A stretch of 64,000 nucleotides of DNA from Strigamia acuminata (Eukaryota > Arthropoda > Chilopoda > Geophilomorpha > Linotaeniidae). A program made the position numbers and the translations under genes. The notes below the pieces were generated by a model. The model saw nothing but the letters and a program-made list of their open reading frames with translations. It was not told the origin of the DNA and searched no databases. Every line of letters starts with the position of its first letter. Within the stretch, counting starts at the first letter, position 1. This document shows positions 59,938-64,000 of the stretch, piece by piece. Location of the stretch: positions 7,750,001 to 7,814,000 of the forward strand of contig OX442319.1 in assembly GCA_949358305.1 (NCBI GenBank), written 5' to 3'.

Positions 59938-62900
59938 TGAGATCAAAAGTCTATTCTCCCAAATCATCGGTTGGATGTTTCTAAAACTTACATTGGAGCC
60001 TTCTACTAAGGTTTAAACACTATTTCTGAACATTCAGAGACATTGGATTTGTGGTGTTTGTGCTAAGTCAACTGCGATGTGAAATGAGCTCAAAATTTTT
60101 TTTTCAAAATTTATTGCTTGGGTGTTGCTAAAACTTAGATTGAAGGCTTCTACTAAGGTTTAAACACTATTTCTGAACATTCAGAGACATTGGTCTTGTG
60201 GTGTTTGTGCTAAGTCAACTGCGATGTGAAATGAGCTCAAAATTTTTTTCTTCAAAATTTAATGCTTGGGTGTTGCTAAAACTTATATTGAAGGCTTCTA
60301 CTAAGGTTTAAACACTATTTCTGAACATACAGAGACATTAGACTTGTGGTGTTTGTGCTAAGTAACTGTGATGAGATCAAAAGTCTATTCTCCCAAATCA
60401 TTGCTTGGATGTTGCTAAAACTTACATTGAAGGCTTCTACTAAGGTTTAAACACTATTTCTGAACATTCAGAGACATTGGTCTTGTAGTGTTTGTGCTAA
60501 GTCAACTGTGATGAGATCAAAAGTCTATTCTCCCAAATCATCGGTTGGATGTTTCTAAAACTTACATTGGAGCCTTCTACTAAGGTTTAAACACTATTTC
60601 TAAACATTCAGAGACATTGGTCTTATGGTGTTTGTGCTAAGTCAACTATGATGAGATCAAAAGTCTATTCTCCCAAATCATCGGTTGAATGTTTCTAAAA
60701 CTTACATTGGAGCCTTCTACTAAGGTTTAAACACTATTTCTGAACATTCAGAGACATTGGTCTTGTGGTGTTTGTGCTAAGTCAACTGTGATGAGATCAA
60801 AAGTCTATTCTCCCAAATCATCGGTTAAATGTTTCTAAAACTTACATTGGAGCCTTCTACTAAGGTTTAAACACTATTTCTGAACATTCAGAGACATTGG
60901 TCTTGTGGTGTTTGTGCTAAGTCAACTGTGATGAGATCAAAAGTCTATTCTCCCAAATCATCGGTTGGATGTTTCTAAAACTTACATTGGAGCCTTCTAC
61001 TAAGGTTTAAACACTATTTCTGAACATTCAGAGACATTGGACTTGTGGTGTTTGTGCTAAGTCAACTGCGATGTGAAATAAGCTCAAAATTTTTTTTTCA
61101 AAATTTATTGCTTGGGTGTTGCTAAAACTTAGATTGAAGGCTTCTACTAAGGTTTAAACACTATTTCTGAACATTCAGAGACATTGGTCTTGTGGTGTTT
61201 GTGCTAAGTCAACTGCGATGTGAAATGAGCTCAAAATTTTTTTCTTCAAAATTTAATGCTTGGGTGTTGCTAAAACTTATATTGAAGGCTTCTACTAAGG
61301 TTTAAACACTATTTCTGAACATACAGAGACATTAGACTTGTGGTGTTTGTGCTAAGTAACTGTGATGAGATCAAAAGTCTATTCTCCCAAATCATTGCTT
61401 GGATGTTGCTAAAACTTACATTGAAGGCTTCTACTAAGGTTTAAACACTATTTCTGAACATTCAGAGACATTGGTCTTGTGGTGTTTGTGCTAAGTCAAC
61501 TGTGATGAGATCAAAAGTCTATTCTCCCAAATCATCGGTTGGATGTTTCTAAAACTTACATTGGAGCCTTCTACTAAGGTTTAAACACTATTTCTAAACA
61601 TTCAGAGACATTGGACTTGTGGTGTTTGTGCTAAGTCAACTGCGATGTGAAATGAGCTCAAAATTTTTTTTTCAAAATTTATTGCTTGGGTGTTGCTAAA
61701 ACTTAGATTGAAGGCTTCTACTAAGGTTTAAACACTATTTCTGAACATTCAGAGACATTGGTCTTGTGGTGTTTGTGCTAAGTCAACTGCGATGTGAAAT
61801 GAGCTCAAAATTTTTTTCTTCAAAATTTAATGCTTGGGTGTTGCTAAAACTTATATTGAAGGCTTCTACTAAGGTTTAAACACTATTTCTGAACATACAG
61901 AGACATTAGACTTGTGGTGTTTGTGCTAAGTAACTGTGATGAGATCAAAAGTCTATTCTCCCAAATCATTGCTTGGATGTTGCTAAAACTTACATTGAAG
62001 GCTTCTACTAAGGTTTAAACACTATTTCTGAACATTCAGAGACATTGGTCTTGTGGTGTTTGTGCTAAGTCAACTGTGATGAGATCAAAAGTCTATTCTC
62101 CCAAATCATCGGTTGGATGTTTCTAAAACTTACATTGGAGCCTTCTACTAAGGTTTAAACACTATTTCTAAACATTCAGAGACATTGGACTTGTGGTGTT
62201 TGTGCTAAGTCAACTGCGATGTGAAATGAGCTCAAAATTTTTTTTTCAAAATTTATTGCTTGGGTGTTGCTAAAACTTAGATTGAAGGCTTCTACTAAGG
62301 TTTAAACACTATTTCTGAACATTCAGAGACATTGGTCTTGTGGTGTTTGTGCTAAGTCAACTGCGATGTGAAATGAGCTCAAAATTTTTTTCTTCAAAAT
62401 TTAATGCTTGGGTGTTGCTAAAACTTATATTGAAGGCTTCTACTAAGGTTTAAACACTATTTCTGAACATACAGAGACATTGGACTTGTGGTGTTTGTGC
62501 TAAGTAACTGTGATGAGATCAAAAGTCTATTCTCCCAAATCATTGCTTGGATGTTGCTAAAACTTACATTGAAGGCTTCTACTAAGGTTTAAACACTATT
62601 TCTGAACATTCAGAGACATTGGTCTTGTGGTGTTTGTGCTAAGTCAACTGTGATGAGATCAAAAGTCTATTCTCCCAAATCATCGGTTGGATGTTTCTAA
62701 AACTTACATTGGAGCCTTCTACTAAGGTTTAAACACTATTTCTAAACATTCAGAGACATTGGTCTTATGGTGTTTGTGCTAAGTCAACTATGATGAGATC
62801 AAAAGTCTATTCTCCCAAATCATCGGTTGAATGTTTCTAAAACTTACATTGGAGCCTTCTACTAAGGTTTAAACACTATTTCTGAACATTCAGAGACATT

Positions 62901-63105
62901 GGTCTTGTGGTGTTTGTGCTAAGTCAACTGTGATGAGATCAAAAGTCTATTCTCCCAAATCATCGGTTAAATGTTTCTAAAACTTACATTGGAGCCTTCT
63001 ACTAAGGTTTAAACACTATTTCTGAACATTCAGAGACATTGGTCTTGTGGTGTTTGTGCTAAGTCAACTGTGATGAGATCAAAAGTCTATTCTCCCAAAT
63101 CATCG
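59938..63105. repeat. 3276 bp offset tandem duplication, copy 2
   Basis: Second copy of 56662-59830. I noticed no difference within the checked markers. It diverges at about 63107, where a GGTTGG A unit stands in place of the GGTTAAATG unit. It is followed by another B-C-D trio whose D has a private change (CCCAATTCATTGC near 63533). Confidence 0.83.
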
Positions 63106-63582
63106 GTTGGATGTTTCTAAAACTTACATTGGAGCCTTCTACTAAGGTTTAAACACTATTTCTGAACATTCAGAGACATTGGACTTGTGGTGTTTGTGCT
63201 AAGTCAACTGCGATGTGAAATGAGCTCAAAATTTTTTTTTCAAAATTTATTGCTTGGGTGTTGCTAAAACTTAGATTGAAGGCTTCTACTAAGGTTTAAA
63301 CACTATTTCTGAACATTCAGAGACATTGGTCTTGTGGTGTTTGTGCTAAGTCAACTGCGATGTGAAATGAGCTCAAAATTTTTTTCTTCAAAATTTAATG
63401 CTTGGGTGTTGCTAAAACTTATATTGAAGGCTTCTACTAAGGTTTAAACACTATTTCTGAACATACAGAGACATTGGACTTGTGGTGTTTGTGCTAAGTA
63501 ACTGTGATGAGATCAAAAGTCTATTCTCCCAATTCATTGCTTGGATGTTGCTAAAACTTACATTGAAGGCTTCTACTAAGGT

Positions 63583-63949
63583 TTAAACACTATTTCTGAA
63601 CATTCAGAGACATTGGTCTTGTGGTGTTTGTGCTAAGTCAACTGTGATGAGATCAAAAGTCTATTCTCCCAAATCATCGGTTGGATGTTTCTAAAACTTA
63701 CATTGGAGCCTTCTACTAAGGTTTAAACACTATTTCTGAACATTCAGAGACATTGGTCTTGTGGTGTTTGTGCTAAGTCAACTGCGATGTGAAATAAGCT
63801 CAAAATTTTTTTTTCAAAGTTTATTGCTTGGGTGTTGCTAAAACTTACATTGAAGGCTTCTACTAAGGTTTAAACACTATTTCTAAACATTCAGAGACAT
63901 TGGTCTTGTGGTGTTTGTGCTAAGTCAACTGTGATGAGATCAAAAGTCT
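63583..63949. repeat. Terminal three monomers at the array edge, left-block type
   Basis: The last units are an A with CGGTTGG (63583-63722), a B with AATAAG, CAAAGTTT and ACTTACATTG (63723-63869), and an A with TCTAAACATT cut after 80 of 140 bases (63870-63949). The CAAAGTTT form of B was otherwise seen only in the first 10.2 kb (near 1986, 3694, 5248, 6104, 7656 and 10212), where it sits in the same A-B-A(TCTAAACATT) context. The edge thus carries a haplotype unlike its immediate neighbours. Confidence 0.85.
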
Positions 63950-64000
63950 GTTGCGGTCGGTCAACACGAATATAGAAGAAATGGGCATTTGCGGTTTGAA
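63950..64000. other. Non-satellite flank beyond the array edge
   Basis: From GTTGCGGTCGGTCAAC onward the sequence no longer matches any monomer class. It is less AT-rich at first, and repeats TTGCGGT at 63951 and 63989. Only 51 bp are visible, too few to identify. It could be unique DNA, another mobile element or a different repeat. Confidence 0.8.

Larger units (their letters stand above)
26477..63949. repeat. Satellite array, right block (140/147/148/139 bp monomers)
   Basis: The same array continues in phase and orientation after the transposon. Compared with the left block, B-C-D trios become common from about 29.6 kb on, and B units here are mostly the GGACTT / AATGAGCTC / ACTTAGATTG form. 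Higher-order structure is strong: a 1134 bp unit near 32 kb, a roughly 9.1 kb duplication with offset 9467, and a 3276 bp duplication near the end. Large duplications with very few differences indicate recent block amplification. The array stops inside an A unit at 63949. No gene or other element was seen within it. Confidence 0.97.

Noticed and set aside
1-63949. CENP-B box in the monomers
   Set aside because: No match to the known 17 bp motif core (TTCG....A..CGGG) was seen in the A, B, C or D units, so centromere identity cannot be argued from it.

Overview
This window is eukaryotic nuclear heterochromatin. About 62.4 kb of the 64 kb is one tandem satellite array with near-identical monomers of 140 bp (type A) and 147 bp (type B), plus two minor classes of 148 bp (C) and 139 bp (D). 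I count roughly 440 monomers, all in the same orientation. There is no supportable protein-coding gene, rRNA, tRNA or CRISPR array. A mega-satellite with nucleosome-sized monomers, higher-order repeats and a nested DNA transposon fits a centromeric, pericentromeric or knob-like region. A plant host is my best guess, from the transposon's style and its CCAAACC-type low-complexity core, but the sequence does not settle the species and a fungus or another eukaryote is possible.

Layout. (1) 1-24921: left satellite block, starting inside the array. It holds a 12-monomer (1708 bp) higher-order repeat in the first 3.7 kb, a 17-monomer (2408 bp) repeat from 3.46 to 8.14 kb, then a looser mosaic of variant A runs and B/D monomers. 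A single fold-back inversion lies at 1684-1771. (2) 24922-26476: a 1555 bp non-autonomous DNA transposon with perfect 14 bp terminal inverted repeats, long imperfect arms and a 3 bp ATT target duplication. It splits one A monomer after its base 122, and the two remnants add up to exactly 140 bp. (3) 26477-63949: right satellite block. It holds a 1134 bp higher-order repeat near 32 kb, a roughly 9.1 kb near-identical segmental duplication (offset 9467 bp), and a 3276 bp tandem duplication near the right end built from 574 bp B-C-D-A tetramers. (4) 63950-64000: 51 bp of non-satellite sequence, an abrupt array edge in mid-monomer.

How it fits together: the array looks shaped by repeated unequal exchange or duplication of blocks from 574 bp to about 9 kb. 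Point variants mark which blocks were copied. The transposon and the fold-back each occur once, so both post-date the local amplification around them. Copy boundaries were found by following diagnostic point variants by eye; identities were not computed.
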